Of a stretch of 64,000 nucleotides of DNA, positions 16,994 to 25,177 are shown piece by piece; positions within the stretch are counted from its first letter, which is position 1, and each line of letters begins with the position of its first letter. The notes under the pieces were generated by a model. The model worked only from the letters and a program-made list of their open reading frames with translations, did no database searches and was not told the origin of the DNA. A program made the translations under genes and the position numbers. The DNA is from Polynucleobacter sp. TUM22923 (GTDB lineage Bacteria; Pseudomonadota; Gammaproteobacteria; Burkholderiales; Burkholderiaceae): the NCBI RefSeq assembly GCF_030295705.1, contig NZ_AP027274.1:620001-684000 (forward strand), read 5' to 3'.

Positions 16994-17949
16994 TAATGTA
17001 GTTTCGGAATGATGTAATTGAGCTTAGTGCTAACCCGAATCATCACCTTGCGAATGATGTGTAAAAACGCGAGGTGATTGGTATATACCGCACCATCACC
17101 AACAGCACCAGCGGGTAGTAAAAGCCCATTCTTGGCATCATCAAGCGCAAGCTTAACGGCAAAACGATTGCTTGGAATGTCACGCAAGCCAGTGGTCGGC
17201 AAGTTGCCAGAGGCATTCATTTGTCCTTGACCTTCAGCCAAAATCACAGACTCCACTGTCGCCTTCAATACTTTCCCAGGAAATACGGGGAGGTAGAACT
17301 CTGCTTCATTGCCGATTTCAATTTGATGTAATTCGTTTTGGCTAAAGAGGGCATAAATTTGCGGCGCATCTTCTAAGAATGTCATAACAGATGCTAATGG
17401 GAAAGCAGCAACAAAGGCTCCTGAGCGTAGCTGTACATTGACCACCGTACCGTCACTCGGTGCGCGCATGATGGTTTGTTCAAGATCATAATTGGCGGTA
17501 ATGAGCTGCCCCTCTAGATCAGCAAAGTCTGCTTCTGCTTTTTCTAAATCAAAACGACTACCCGCACCGCTGGCAACAAGCTGTTTGTTTTCTACTAAGC
17601 GCAACTGCGCTAACTTAAACTTTGCTTTGATGGAATTTGCGGTGGCTTTGTATTGAGTAGGATCAACCTTAAAAAGAACATCGCCTTTTTTAACTCGTTG
17701 GTTAATAGTGACAGGGACCTCTATCACTCGACCGCGGACTTGACTCACAATGCTCACGGAATTGCGTACCACCAGAACATTTCCAGTGGATGGCGAGAAG
17801 ACGTTGAGTAGCAAGATCAAAGTGATCATGCCCACAATCGGAATCGTAAAAACAATCACTTTTGCCAAGAAATTCCAGGGCAGAAGTTTGTACTTAAAAA
17901 AGATTAACCAAACAATTGAGGCATATATGCCTAGTAATATGGCTTCCAT
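16993..17949 (-). CDS. HlyD-family membrane fusion protein (YiaV/EmrA-like)
   Basis: This 318-residue protein has two transmembrane helices at the N terminus (about residues 3-20 and 28-50), unusual for an adaptor. A biotinyl-lipoyl half (VSQVRGRVIEVPVTINQRVKKGDVLFKVDP, split by loops) follows, then a short helical hairpin (about 105-150), the second lipoyl half (MRAPSDGTVVN) and a beta-barrel. The two-helix start next to a DUF3302 gene matches the Escherichia coli yiaW-yiaV pair. It would bridge an inner-membrane pump to the outer-membrane factor encoded next to it. No pump gene is adjacent. Confidence 0.88.
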   Translation of the reverse strand: MEAILLGIYASIVWLIFFKYKLLPWNFLAKVIVFTIPIVGMITLILLLNVFSPSTGNVLVVRNSVSIVSQVRGRVIEVPVTINQRVKKGDVLFKVDPTQYKATANSIKAKFKLAQLRLVENKQLVASGAGSRFDLEKAEADFADLEGQLITANYDLEQTIMRAPSDGTVVNVQLRSGAFVAAFPLASVMTFLEDAPQIYALFSQNELHQIEIGNEAEFYLPVFPGKVLKATVESVILAEGQGQMNASGNLPTTGLRDIPSNRFAVKLALDDAKNGLLLPAGAVGDGAVYTNHLAFLHIIRKVMIRVSTKLNYIIPKLH

Positions 17950-17951
17950 CG

Positions 17952-18326
17952 TTATTGATCTGTCTTTTTAGGTGAATCGGTTTCTTCGATAGGCTGATAC
18001 TGGTCGCTGCCATAGGCGAGTTTGTACATTGTGGGGCGGGTATATGCCCACAGGTAAGCAATTGGCCAAAGCAGGCCAGCAAAAAATAGGGACAGAACGC
18101 ATAAAGCATGAATTGCATCCCTTTGCGGATGCTGGCGGCGCTTAGCAATGGTGTCGGGAAGAACGTGAACGTACCAAAATAGGCCAATAAAGCCAATGGG
18201 CATCAAGATAAGTACCGCCCAGGAAATGGCATTGGCGACCCCATCAATGAGGTCGGCTGGCAAAAATGAGGCAAATGCCAACTGGGGAGCCAGTAATAAC
18301 GGGATAAGTAGTCGGTTTTTCATCAA
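17952..18326 (-). CDS. DUF3302 small inner-membrane protein (YiaW-like)
   Basis: This 124-residue protein has an N-terminal hydrophobic segment that may be a signal peptide (LLIPLLLAPQLAFA). Two further helices lie at about residues 35-55 and 72-95, separated by a basic loop with HVLPDTIAKRRQHPQ, and the tail is polar. DUF3302 members are regularly encoded next to HlyD-like adaptors (yiaW with yiaV in E. coli), so it may complete an unusual transport assembly. It is the first gene of the three-gene minus-strand operon, with two bases to the HlyD gene, and is divergent from rpsO. Confidence 0.8.
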   Translation of the reverse strand: MMKNRLLIPLLLAPQLAFASFLPADLIDGVANAISWAVLILMPIGFIGLFWYVHVLPDTIAKRRQHPQRDAIHALCVLSLFFAGLLWPIAYLWAYTRPTMYKLAYGSDQYQPIEETDSPKKTDQ

Positions 18327-18444
18327 AACGGCCTTAATTTGTGGATTTCGTTGAAATGTATCACGATCTCTCTGATTTCATTATTAGCCCTGAAGCCATC
18401 AATCCCGCATAAGCCAATCCAAATCCCAGCTTTTACCTCCTTTC

Positions 18445-18453
18445 TGCTACAAT
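18445..18453 (+). promoter_or_regulatory. Probable rpsO promoter (extended -10)
   Basis: TGCTACAAT at 18445-18453 is a good extended -10 (TGn plus TACAAT); no -35 stands out. Transcription would start near 18460, giving a leader of about 95 bases that begins with the small hairpin GCTTT/AAAGC (18460-18476) and a run of T. Confidence 0.5.
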
Positions 18454-18554
18454 TCGAGGGCTTTGATTTGTAAAGCTTTTTTGTTTTATTTTGTTAATAA
18501 CGCACGACACAGAATGGGTGAGAGCTCGGGTGATCGCAAGTAAGGAGTATGAAA

Positions 18555-18824
18555 ATGGCAGTTGCTGATATTAAAACGGCGGAAATCGTCAAAGACAACG
18601 CGCGTAGCGCAAACGATACGGGTAGCCCTGAAGTGCAAGTTTCATTGCTAACAGCCCGTATTAATGAATTAACACCCCATTTCAAGGCTAACGCTAAAGA
18701 CCATCACAGCCGTCGTGGCTTGTTGAAGATGGTTTCACGTCGTCGTCGCCTTTTGGATTACCTCAAAGGCAAAGACTTGGGTCGCTATCGCGCATTGATT
18801 GAGAAATTAGGTCTGCGTAAGTAA
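18555..18824 (+). CDS. rpsO: 30S ribosomal protein S15
   Basis: This 89-residue S15 begins [15 protein letters not shown] and ends [11 protein letters not shown]. It has the family signature around residues 38-70 ([30 protein letters not shown], split by turns), which binds the central domain of 16S rRNA and nucleates assembly with S6 and S18. I chose ATG 18555, seven bases after GGAG. An ATG six bases earlier lies only one base from that ribosome site and adds two non-conserved residues. As in many bacteria it is followed by pnp. A terminator-like hairpin lies just downstream. Confidence 0.97.
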   Translation: MAVADIKTAEIVKDNARSANDTGSPEVQVSLLTARINELTPHFKANAKDHHSRRGLLKMVSRRRRLLDYLKGKDLGRYRALIEKLGLRK

Positions 18825-18840
18825 TTCTTATTGGTATGCA

Positions 18841-18902
18841 ATGCCATCTATCTTAGGGTTGTTTCTTTGTTGAATCAGTCTTAAGAAGGTGGCATGTTTT
18901 TT
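18841..18902 (+). terminator. rpsO terminator or attenuator hairpin
   Basis: ATGCCATCT (18841-18849) pairs with the AGGTGGCAT segment ending at 18895, one G-T pair included. After a small internal loop the stem continues with CTTAG against CTTAAG. GTTTTTT follows at 18896-18902. This is a partly imperfect but plausible intrinsic terminator between rpsO and pnp; some read-through into pnp is likely, as in E. coli. Confidence 0.6.
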
Positions 18903-18934
18903 GGGCGGTTGTAGATTATTTGTATAGAGGATCG

Positions 18935-19046
18935 TGTCATTCCAATGAGTTTCTGGGCTCAGTAAGCCAGTGCCTCCCTGGAATGACATCCTTTGTAATC
19001 TTCAAGCGCTCCAGTGTTGTCGTGACACTGCTTTATCCCACGACAA
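18935..19046 (+). promoter_or_regulatory. Structured pnp leader: long stem-loop and possible pseudoknot
   Basis: TGTCATTCCA (18935-18944) pairs perfectly with TGGAATGACA (18979-18988) and encloses an inner hairpin CTGG-CT/AGCCAG, a shape suited to RNase III. Further on, CAGTGT (19012-19017) pairs with ACACTG (19025-19030), while the loop between them, TGTCGTG (18-24), can pair with CACGACA (19039-19045). That gives either alternative hairpins or an H-type pseudoknot. In E. coli, RNase III cleaves a pnp leader stem-loop and PNPase then represses its own synthesis; a similar role here is inferred. Confidence 0.5.
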
Positions 19047-19094
19047 GCATGTAATCCATGTGGCTTATGTGTGAACAATTTGGAGAAGATCAAA

Positions 19095-21260
19095 ATGACG
19101 ATGTTTAATAAAGCAGTAAAAACCTTTCAATGGGGCAATCACCAGGTAACAATGGAAACAGGTGAGATTGCTCGTCAATCCGGTGGCGCTGTCATCGTTA
19201 ATATCGACGACACAGTCGTCATGGGTACAGTGGTAGCTTCCAAGTCAGCCAAGCCTGGCCAGTCTTTTTTCCCGTTGACTGTGGATTACCTAGAAAAAAC
19301 ATATGCCGCCGGAAAAATTCCTGGTGGCTTTTTCCGTCGTGAAGGTCGTCCATCCGAAGGTGAGACATTAATCTCCCGCTTGATCGATCGCCCATTGCGT
19401 CCTTTATTTCCAGAAGGCTTCTTAAATGAAGTTCAGGTTGTTATTCACGTTTTATCGATCAACCCTGATGTACCTTCAGATATTCCTGCTTTGATTGCTG
19501 CTTCTGCTGCGTTAGCTATTTCTGGTATTCCGTTTGCTGGCCCCGTTGGTGCGGCACGCGTAGGTTACGCAAATGGCCAATACCTGTTGAACCCAACCCG
19601 TCCCGAGCAAGCCACTAGTGAGATGGACTTGATCGTTGCTGGTACGCAAGCTGCAGTATTAATGGTGGAATCAGAAGCCAATCAGTTATCAGAAGAAATT
19701 ATGTTGGGCGCGGTGGTGTATGGCCATGACCAAATGCAGACAGCCATTAACGCTATCAATGAATTGGTAAGCGAAGCTGGCAAGCCAGAGTGGGATTGGA
19801 CTGCAGCCCCTAAAGATGAGCCATTTATTGCTAAAGTTACTGCTTTGGCTGAAGGCCCATTACGTGAGGCATATCAGATTCGTCAAAAGGGCGCACGCTC
19901 AGACAAGCTGAAAGAAACTACGAAGACTGTATTAGCTCAGTTGGCCCAAGAGGGTGATGTTGATGCGGTTGCTGTGAACGATATTCTTTTTGAAATCGAA
20001 GGCAAGATTGTTCGTAGCCAGATTTTAAATGGTGAGCCACGCATCGACGGTCGTGATACACGCACTGTTCGCCCAATCGAAATTCGTAATGGTGTATTGC
20101 CACGTACGCACGGCTCTGCATTATTTACCCGTGGTGAAACTCAAGCTTTGGTAGTTGCCACCTTAGGTACTGCACGTGATGAGCAAATTATTGATGCACT
20201 CGAAGGTGAGTACCGTGATCGCTTTATGTTCCACTACAACATGCCTCCGTTCGCTACTGGTGAAACAGGTCGTGTAGGTAGTCCAAAGCGCCGTGAAATT
20301 GGTCATGGCCGTTTAGCTAAGCGCGCATTGATTCCAGTATTGCCAAGTGCAGAAGATTTTGCTTACAGTATTCGTGTGGTATCCGAGATCACTGAATCGA
20401 ATGGCTCTTCATCAATGGCTTCTGTTTGTGGCGGTTGTTTAGCAATGATGGATGCTGGTGTTCCAATCAAGGCGCACGTTGCTGGTGTTGCAATGGGTTT
20501 GATTTTGGATGGCAATCGTTTTGCTGTATTGACCGATATCTTAGGTGACGAAGATCACTTAGGTGATATGGACTTTAAAGTAGCCGGCACAGCTAATGGT
20601 ATTACCGCTTTGCAAATGGACATTAAAGTTCAAGGTATCACTAAAGAAATCATGCAAGTTGCGTTAGCGCAGGCTAAAGAAGGCCGCTTACATATTCTGA
20701 GCAAGATGCAAGAAGCAATGGGTTCAGTTCGTACAGAATTGTCTGAGCATGCTCCGCGTATGGTGTCGTTCAAGATTCATCCAGACAAAATTCGTGAAGT
20801 CATCGGTAAGGGCGGCGCAACAATTCAGGCCTTAACTAAAGAAACGGGTTGCAGCATTGACATCAAAGATGACGGCACAGTAACGATTGCTTCAACCAGT
20901 GCTGAAGGCATGGCTGAAGCGAAAGCCCGCATTGAAGGCATTACTGCTGAAGCTGAAGTTGGCAAGATCTACGAAGGTCCTGTAGTGAAGTTGCTTGAAT
21001 TCGGTGCGTTGATTAATATTCTTCCAGGTAAAGACGGTCTGTTACACATCTCTGAAATTTCAAATGAGCGTGTAAAAGAAGTAAAAGACTATTTACAAGA
21101 AGGTCAGATTGTTCGTGTGAAGTTGTTAGCTGCTGATGAGCGCGGTCGTTTGCGTTTGTCTCTCAAAGCGGCCATGGCTGAAGAGGGCGGTACGATTGCT
21201 CCTCTAGCTGGCGCTGATGAAGCTGCACAAGCTAACCCAGCTTCTGATGAAACTGCCTAA
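19095..21260 (+). CDS. pnp: Polyribonucleotide nucleotidyltransferase (PNPase)
   Basis: This 721-residue 3'-5' phosphorolytic exonuclease of mRNA decay forms a trimer that joins the degradosome. It has two RNase PH domains (about 1-220 and 310-540) joined by an all-helical domain. The active second half carries [25 protein letters not shown] and SSMASVCGG, and the [21 protein letters not shown] stretch (split by turns) with its metal-binding aspartates. A KH domain ([13 protein letters not shown], about 555-610) and an S1 domain (about 620-690) follow. I chose ATG 19095 with GGAGA eight bases upstream; a GTG at 19071 adds eight unconserved residues. Autoregulation through the leader is likely. 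Confidence 0.96.
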   Translation: MTMFNKAVKTFQWGNHQVTMETGEIARQSGGAVIVNIDDTVVMGTVVASKSAKPGQSFFPLTVDYLEKTYAAGKIPGGFFRREGRPSEGETLISRLIDRPLRPLFPEGFLNEVQVVIHVLSINPDVPSDIPALIAASAALAISGIPFAGPVGAARVGYANGQYLLNPTRPEQATSEMDLIVAGTQAAVLMVESEANQLSEEIMLGAVVYGHDQMQTAINAINELVSEAGKPEWDWTAAPKDEPFIAKVTALAEGPLREAYQIRQKGARSDKLKETTKTVLAQLAQEGDVDAVAVNDILFEIEGKIVRSQILNGEPRIDGRDTRTVRPIEIRNGVLPRTHGSALFTRGETQALVVATLGTARDEQIIDALEGEYRDRFMFHYNMPPFATGETGRVGSPKRREIGHGRLAKRALIPVLPSAEDFAYSIRVVSEITESNGSSSMASVCGGCLAMMDAGVPIKAHVAGVAMGLILDGNRFAVLTDILGDEDHLGDMDFKVAGTANGITALQMDIKVQGITKEIMQVALAQAKEGRLHILSKMQEAMGSVRTELSEHAPRMVSFKIHPDKIREVIGKGGATIQALTKETGCSIDIKDDGTVTIASTSAEGMAEAKARIEGITAEAEVGKIYEGPVVKLLEFGALINILPGKDGLLHISEISNERVKEVKDYLQEGQIVRVKLLAADERGRLRLSLKAAMAEEGGTIAPLAGADEAAQANPASDETA

Positions 21261-21294
21261 GCAATACTGAGTAAAGATTAGAGCGGAAATCGTT

Positions 21295-22296
21295 ATGCGC
21301 GTAATTGAGATCACAGAATTTGGTGCACCAGAAATGCTGGTACCCAACATTCGTCCCGACCTAGTGGCTCCGGCTGCCGGCACGGGTGAGATCTTAATTA
21401 AAGTAGCTGCTGCAGGAATCAATCGTCCAGACGTGTTGCAACGAAAGGGCTTTTATCCTGTGCCAGCTGGTGCATCTGATATTCCCGGCCTAGAAGTCGC
21501 CGGTGAAATTATTGGCGGTGATTTAGCCCATGCAGACAATGTATTTGGGTTGAAGCTAGGTGATCGTGTTTGTGCTTTGGTGCAAGGCGGCGGTTATGCA
21601 GATTTGTGCCTAGCCCCTGTCGCGCAGTGCCTACCTTATCCCAAAGGTTTCACAGATCAAGAGGCTGCTGCTTTGCCTGAAACATTCTTCACTGTATGGA
21701 GCAATGTCTTCATGCGTGGCGAGCTTGCGCAGGGCGAAACTTTATTAGTGCAGGGCGGTTCAAGTGGAATTGGTGTGACTGCAATTTTGATCGCTAAAGC
21801 CTTAGGTCACAGAGTATTTGTGACTGCAGGGACCGATGAAAAATGTGCTGCCTGTGTAGATCTTGGTGCGGACTTAGCAATTAACTATCGGTCGCAAGAT
21901 TTTGTGGAAGAAGTTAAAAAAGCAACAGATGGCAAGGGTGTAAATGTCATTTTAGATATGGTCACCGGCGCCTATGTTCAGCGCGAGATCGATTGCTTGG
22001 CTGATGATGGCCGCATTGTGATTATTGCTATTCAGGGTGGGTCTAAGGCAGAGGTTAGTACCAATCAAATTTTGCGTCGTCGCCTGACGATCACAGGCTC
22101 TACTTTGCGCCCACGTCCGATTGCCTTTAAAAAGCAAATTGCACAACAGCTGCACGAGCGTATTTGGCCCTTGCTGGATGCGGGCAAATTAAAGCCAGTG
22201 ATTTATAAAACATTTACTTTAGATCAAGCAGCAGATGCTCATGCCTTGATGGAATCATCTGAGCACGTTGGTAAGATTGTTTTAACTGTTTCATGA
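21295..22296 (+). CDS. NAD(P)H-quinone oxidoreductase, zinc-independent MDR family (PIG3-like)
   Basis: This 333-residue medium-chain reductase has a GroES-like N-terminal fold. It includes INRPDVLQRKGFYP near residue 43, PGLEVAGEI, and PETFFTVWSNVF near 135, the last typical of the PIG3/TP53I3 quinone-oxidoreductase group. A Rossmann domain follows (LVQGGSSGIGVTAI near 155). The catalytic-zinc cysteine and histidine of alcohol dehydrogenases are absent, as expected for the quinone reductase branch. It would reduce quinones or reactive carbonyls with NADPH. It lies 34 bases after pnp and directly before tpiA, probably in the pnp-secG transcript. The physiological substrate is unknown. Confidence 0.9.
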   Translation: MRVIEITEFGAPEMLVPNIRPDLVAPAAGTGEILIKVAAAGINRPDVLQRKGFYPVPAGASDIPGLEVAGEIIGGDLAHADNVFGLKLGDRVCALVQGGGYADLCLAPVAQCLPYPKGFTDQEAAALPETFFTVWSNVFMRGELAQGETLLVQGGSSGIGVTAILIAKALGHRVFVTAGTDEKCAACVDLGADLAINYRSQDFVEEVKKATDGKGVNVILDMVTGAYVQREIDCLADDGRIVIIAIQGGSKAEVSTNQILRRRLTITGSTLRPRPIAFKKQIAQQLHERIWPLLDAGKLKPVIYKTFTLDQAADAHALMESSEHVGKIVLTVS

Positions 22297-22314
22297 TTGC
22301 CTGAGCTAGATTTC

Positions 22315-23073
22315 ATGCGACCACTTATTATTATCGGCAACTGGAAAATGCATGGCAGTCTTGCAAGCAATTCTGATTGGGTAAAAACCGTTTGTCGCGG
22401 GATGGAGCAAGGCATGCCTGCAGGGCGTCAATATGCGGTATGCGTGCCAACCCCGTATTTAGCGCAGTGCGATGCATTAATTAAAGATTGCTCACTCGCT
22501 TTTTTGAGTTTGGGTGCACAAGATGCTTCTGCTTTTGCAACTGGCGCTTACACGGGTGATGTTGCTGCATCGATGTTGAAAGAATTGGGATGTGCGTATG
22601 TGATTGTTGGTCATTCTGAGCGCCGTCAGTTTCATCATGAAACTGATGAGCAGATAGCTGAGAAAGCCCTACAAGTACTTGATAATGGTATGACTCCAGT
22701 GATTTGTGTTGGAGAGTCTGCCGATGAGCGCAATTCAGGACGTGAAGTGGAAGTGGTACGGAGTCAGATTGCAAGGCAGGTTGCTGTGTTGCAAGATCGC
22801 TTGGCGGATTGTCTAATTGCCTATGAGCCTCTTTGGGCCATTGGAACCGGTAAAGTTGCTAGTGCTCAGCTTGCCCAGGATATGCATCGTGCGATTCGCT
22901 TGCAATTAGCCGAGTTTAATGAAGATGTAGCATCCCATGTGGGAATTTTGTACGGAGGCAGTGTCAAACCTGACAATGCCGTTGAATTGTTTGCAATGCC
23001 TGATATTGATGGTGGATTGATTGGGGGGGCTTCATTAAACTCCCAAGATTTTTTAGCCATTTGTCAGGCCTAG
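22315..23073 (+). CDS. tpiA: Triosephosphate isomerase
   Basis: This 252-residue TIM-barrel enzyme interconverts dihydroxyacetone phosphate and glyceraldehyde 3-phosphate in glycolysis and gluconeogenesis. The catalytic residues are all present: Asn9 and Lys11 in GNWKMHGS, His100 in VGHSERR and Glu171 in AYEPLWAIGTG, with the phosphate-binding loop YGGSVKPDN near the end. I chose ATG 22315 because homologues begin just before GNWKM. An in-frame TTG at 22297 follows the previous stop directly but adds six unconserved residues; neither has a strong ribosome site. It is followed 22 bases later by secG, a common pairing. Confidence 0.96.
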   Translation: MRPLIIIGNWKMHGSLASNSDWVKTVCRGMEQGMPAGRQYAVCVPTPYLAQCDALIKDCSLAFLSLGAQDASAFATGAYTGDVAASMLKELGCAYVIVGHSERRQFHHETDEQIAEKALQVLDNGMTPVICVGESADERNSGREVEVVRSQIARQVAVLQDRLADCLIAYEPLWAIGTGKVASAQLAQDMHRAIRLQLAEFNEDVASHVGILYGGSVKPDNAVELFAMPDIDGGLIGGASLNSQDFLAICQA

Positions 23074-23095
23074 ATTTTTTAATTGGAGATAAGCC

Positions 23096-23443
23096 ATGGA
23101 ATGGTTTAAGACTTTATTGATTGTTTTGCAGGTGATTTCAGCTTTAGCTGTCATCCTGCTTGTGCTGCTTCAGCAGGGTAAGGGCGCAGATATGGGCGCT
23201 GCTTTTGGCTCGGGCTCATCTGGCAGTCTTTTTGGCGCTAGTGGATCGGCTAATTTTCTATCCCATGCAACCGCAGTTTTTGCGGCAGCTTTCTTTATTT
23301 GCACTCTGGGCATTACTTGGATTGGAAATAAAAAAGAAGTGAGTCCTGGTGTGCTTTCTGGAACAGTGGCTCCAGTAGTTGCACCCGTGGCTGCCCCGGT
23401 TGTGACGCCTCAGGATCCAAGTAAGCCGGCAGTTCCGAAGTAA
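23096..23443 (+). CDS. secG: Protein translocase subunit SecG
   Basis: This 115-residue inner-membrane protein has the SecG core: a first helix (FKTLLIVLQVISALAVILLVLLQ, split by the conserved turn) and the signature QQGKGADMGAAFGSG. It continues with SLFGASGSANFL and a second helix around residues 57-75. It assists SecYEG during preprotein translocation by inverting its topology with the SecA cycle. The C-terminal 35 residues are Pro/Val/Ala-rich (repeats of VAPV and VTPQ) and unconserved. The ribosome site is TGGAGA. It ends the tpiA-secG segment, upstream of tRNA-Leu. Confidence 0.95.
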   Translation: MEWFKTLLIVLQVISALAVILLVLLQQGKGADMGAAFGSGSSGSLFGASGSANFLSHATAVFAAAFFICTLGITWIGNKKEVSPGVLSGTVAPVVAPVAAPVVTPQDPSKPAVPK

Positions 23444-23474
23444 ATACCGTTTTTTTGGTGTTTCTGGGGTGTTT

Positions 23475-23507
23475 AATGCTGTAGAAAAGTAGTGCAATGC
23501 AGTAGAA
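23475..23507 (+). repeat. Near-identical 12-base direct repeat before tRNA-Leu, period 21
   Basis: AATGCTGTAGAA (23475-23486) and AATGCAGTAGAA (23496-23507) differ at one base and are 21 bases apart. The second copy runs into TAGAAT (23503-23508), which could be the -10 of the tRNA promoter, with tRNA start at 23527. Confidence 0.5.
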
Positions 23508-23526
23508 TTGACATGTTTTACAAGAT

Positions 23527-23611
23527 GCCGACGTGGTGGAATTGGTAGACACGCTATCTTGAGGGGGTAGTGGCTTAGGCTGTGCGAGTTCGAGTCTCGC
23601 CGTCGGCACCA
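23527..23611 (+). tRNA. tRNA-Leu, anticodon GAG
   Basis: This is a full 85-base cloverleaf. The acceptor arm GCCGACG pairs with CGTCGGC. The D arm contains GGTAGAC. The anticodon stem is CTATC/GGTAG with loop TTGAGGG, placing anticodon GAG at 23561-23563. A long class II variable arm and the T loop TTCGAGT follow, and ACCA is encoded at the 3' end. It reads CTC and CTT codons. It lies between secG and nuoA in the same direction. Confidence 0.97.
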
Positions 23612-23718
23612 AAATTGTGTTTTTATGGGGTTAAAGTTGGCGCTAAAGCGCAACTTATTGGTTTCATCGATAATTTGAAGTAACGAACGCCAAGTTTGGC
23701 TAATGACTCAGGGCTATT

Positions 23719-24078
23719 TTGAATCTCGCTAATTATTTTCCTGTTTTGCTGTTTATCCTTGTAGGTATTGGGGTTGGTTTAGTCCCAATGTTCCTCGGAA
23801 AAATCTTGGCTCCTTCAAAGCCGGACGTAGAGAAGCTGTCTCCTTACGAGTGCGGTTTCGAGGCATTCGAAGATGCCCGCATGAAATTCGACGTGCGCTA
23901 TTACTTAATCGCTATCCTCTTTATCCTATTCGACTTAGAAACAGCCTTCCTATTCCCGTGGGGCGTTGTTTTACGTGATATCGGCTGGGCTGGATATGCT
24001 TCGATGGTGGTTTTCTTATTTGTATTTATTGTAGGTTTTGTGTATATCTGGAAAAAGGGCGCCCTCGACTGGGAGTAA
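23719..24078 (+). CDS. nuoA: NADH-quinone oxidoreductase subunit A
   Basis: This 119-residue membrane subunit of complex I has three transmembrane helices (about 7-28, 62-83 and 90-112). The conserved loop [25 protein letters not shown] lies between the first two (split by turns) and has the cysteine that borders the quinone channel. The gene starts at TTG with AGGG five bases upstream; the following [11 protein letters not shown] matches the family start. It opens a 14-gene nuoA-N operon in the standard order. The previous 107 bases after the tRNA hold an imperfect hairpin (23634-23656) without a T tract, so tRNA and nuo could share a transcript. Confidence 0.95.
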
Positions 24079-24088
24079 CGATAAACAT

Positions 24089-24571
24089 ATGGCACTTGAA
24101 GGCGTTCTTAAAGAAGGATTTGTAACTACTACAGCGGATCAGTTGATTAACTGGACGCGAAATGGTTCCTTATGGCCCATGACCTTTGGCCTAGCCTGCT
24201 GCGCTGTTGAAATGATGCATGCCGGTGCTTCTCGTTATGACTTAGACCGTTTTGGTGTGGTCTTTCGTCCATCCCCACGTCAATCCGATTTGATGATTGT
24301 GGCTGGCACTTTGTGCAATAAGATGGCTCCAGCTCTTCGCAAGGTCTACGACCAAATGCCTGAGCCTCGTTGGGTAATCTCAATGGGTTCTTGCGCCAAT
24401 GGCGGTGGCTATTACCATAACTCGTATTCGGTAGTACGGGGCTGCGATCGTATCGTGCCAGTTGATATTTATGTTCCTGGATGTCCTCCAACAGCTGAAG
24501 CATTGATCTATGGAATTATTCAGCTGCAGTCGAAGATTGCACGTACCAGCACCATTGCACGGAAAGCCTAG
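24089..24571 (+). CDS. nuoB: NADH-quinone oxidoreductase subunit B
   Basis: This 160-residue peripheral-arm subunit holds the last iron-sulfur cluster, N2, which passes electrons to quinone. The four ligands are visible: the adjacent Cys37-Cys38 ([10 protein letters not shown]), Cys102 (GSCANGGG) and Cys132 ([10 protein letters not shown]). I chose ATG 24089, whose ribosome site GGGAG overlaps the nuoA stop and where homologues begin (MALEGVL). An upstream ATG in the same frame lies inside nuoA and adds 17 unrelated residues. nuoC follows after three bases. Confidence 0.97.
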
Positions 24572-24574
24572 GTC

Positions 24575-25174
24575 ATGTCAGAGCGCTTAATTCAACTGGC
24601 AGCCAATTTAGAGAAGGTTCTAGGCAAGCGAGTGCAGTCTATTGAAACTGCCTTAGGTGAAGTAACTATCGTTGTAAACGCCGATACCTATTTAGAATCG
24701 GCAATGCTTTTACGTGATGATCCTTCACTTGCTTTTGAGCAATTAATTGATTTGTGTGGCGTGGACTATCAGGATTACAAAGAAGGGCAGTGGGCTGGTA
24801 AGCGCTTTGCGGCTGTTTCTCACCTCTTGTCACTGGCGCATAACTGGCGCTTACGTGTGCGTGTATTTGCACCCGACGATAGTTACCCAGTGGTTGCGTC
24901 ACTTACTCCTGTTTGGGCTGTTGCCAATTGGTTTGAGCGTGAGGCGTTCGATCTTTATGGCATCCTTTTTGATGGCCACGAAGACTTGCGTCGCATCTTG
25001 ACGGATTATGGTTTTATCGGCCACCCCTTCAGAAAAGATTTCCCTATCTCAGGCAATGTAGAGATGCGCTACGACCCAGAGTTAAAGCGAGTTGTCTATC
25101 AGCCAGTAACGATTGAGGCGCGTGAGATAACGCCGCGTATCGTTCGTGAAGAGCAGTACGGAGGCCCGGTCTAA
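24575..25174 (+). CDS. nuoC: NADH-quinone oxidoreductase subunit C
   Basis: This 199-residue hydrophilic subunit of the connecting module has the 30-kDa subunit signature ERE(A)[23 protein letters not shown] near residues 120-145 (split here by the conserved glycines) and the closing [16 protein letters not shown]. It supports the quinone-binding NuoB-NuoD unit. It is a separate gene here, not fused to nuoD as in E. coli. nuoD follows after three bases. Confidence 0.96.
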   Translation: MSERLIQLAANLEKVLGKRVQSIETALGEVTIVVNADTYLESAMLLRDDPSLAFEQLIDLCGVDYQDYKEGQWAGKRFAAVSHLLSLAHNWRLRVRVFAPDDSYPVVASLTPVWAVANWFEREAFDLYGILFDGHEDLRRILTDYGFIGHPFRKDFPISGNVEMRYDPELKRVVYQPVTIEAREITPRIVREEQYGGPV

Positions 25175-25177
25175 GTC

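Noticed and set aside
18460..18485. Hairpin GCTTT/AAAGC with T run before rpsO as a terminator
   Set aside because: It lies just after the likely rpsO start point, is only five pairs and has a seven-base loop. An attenuator is possible but too weak to claim.
23634..23656. Hairpin AAGTT-GCGC/GCGC-AACTT after tRNA-Leu as a terminator
   Set aside because: It has a bulge and no T tract; more likely a processing or chance structure.
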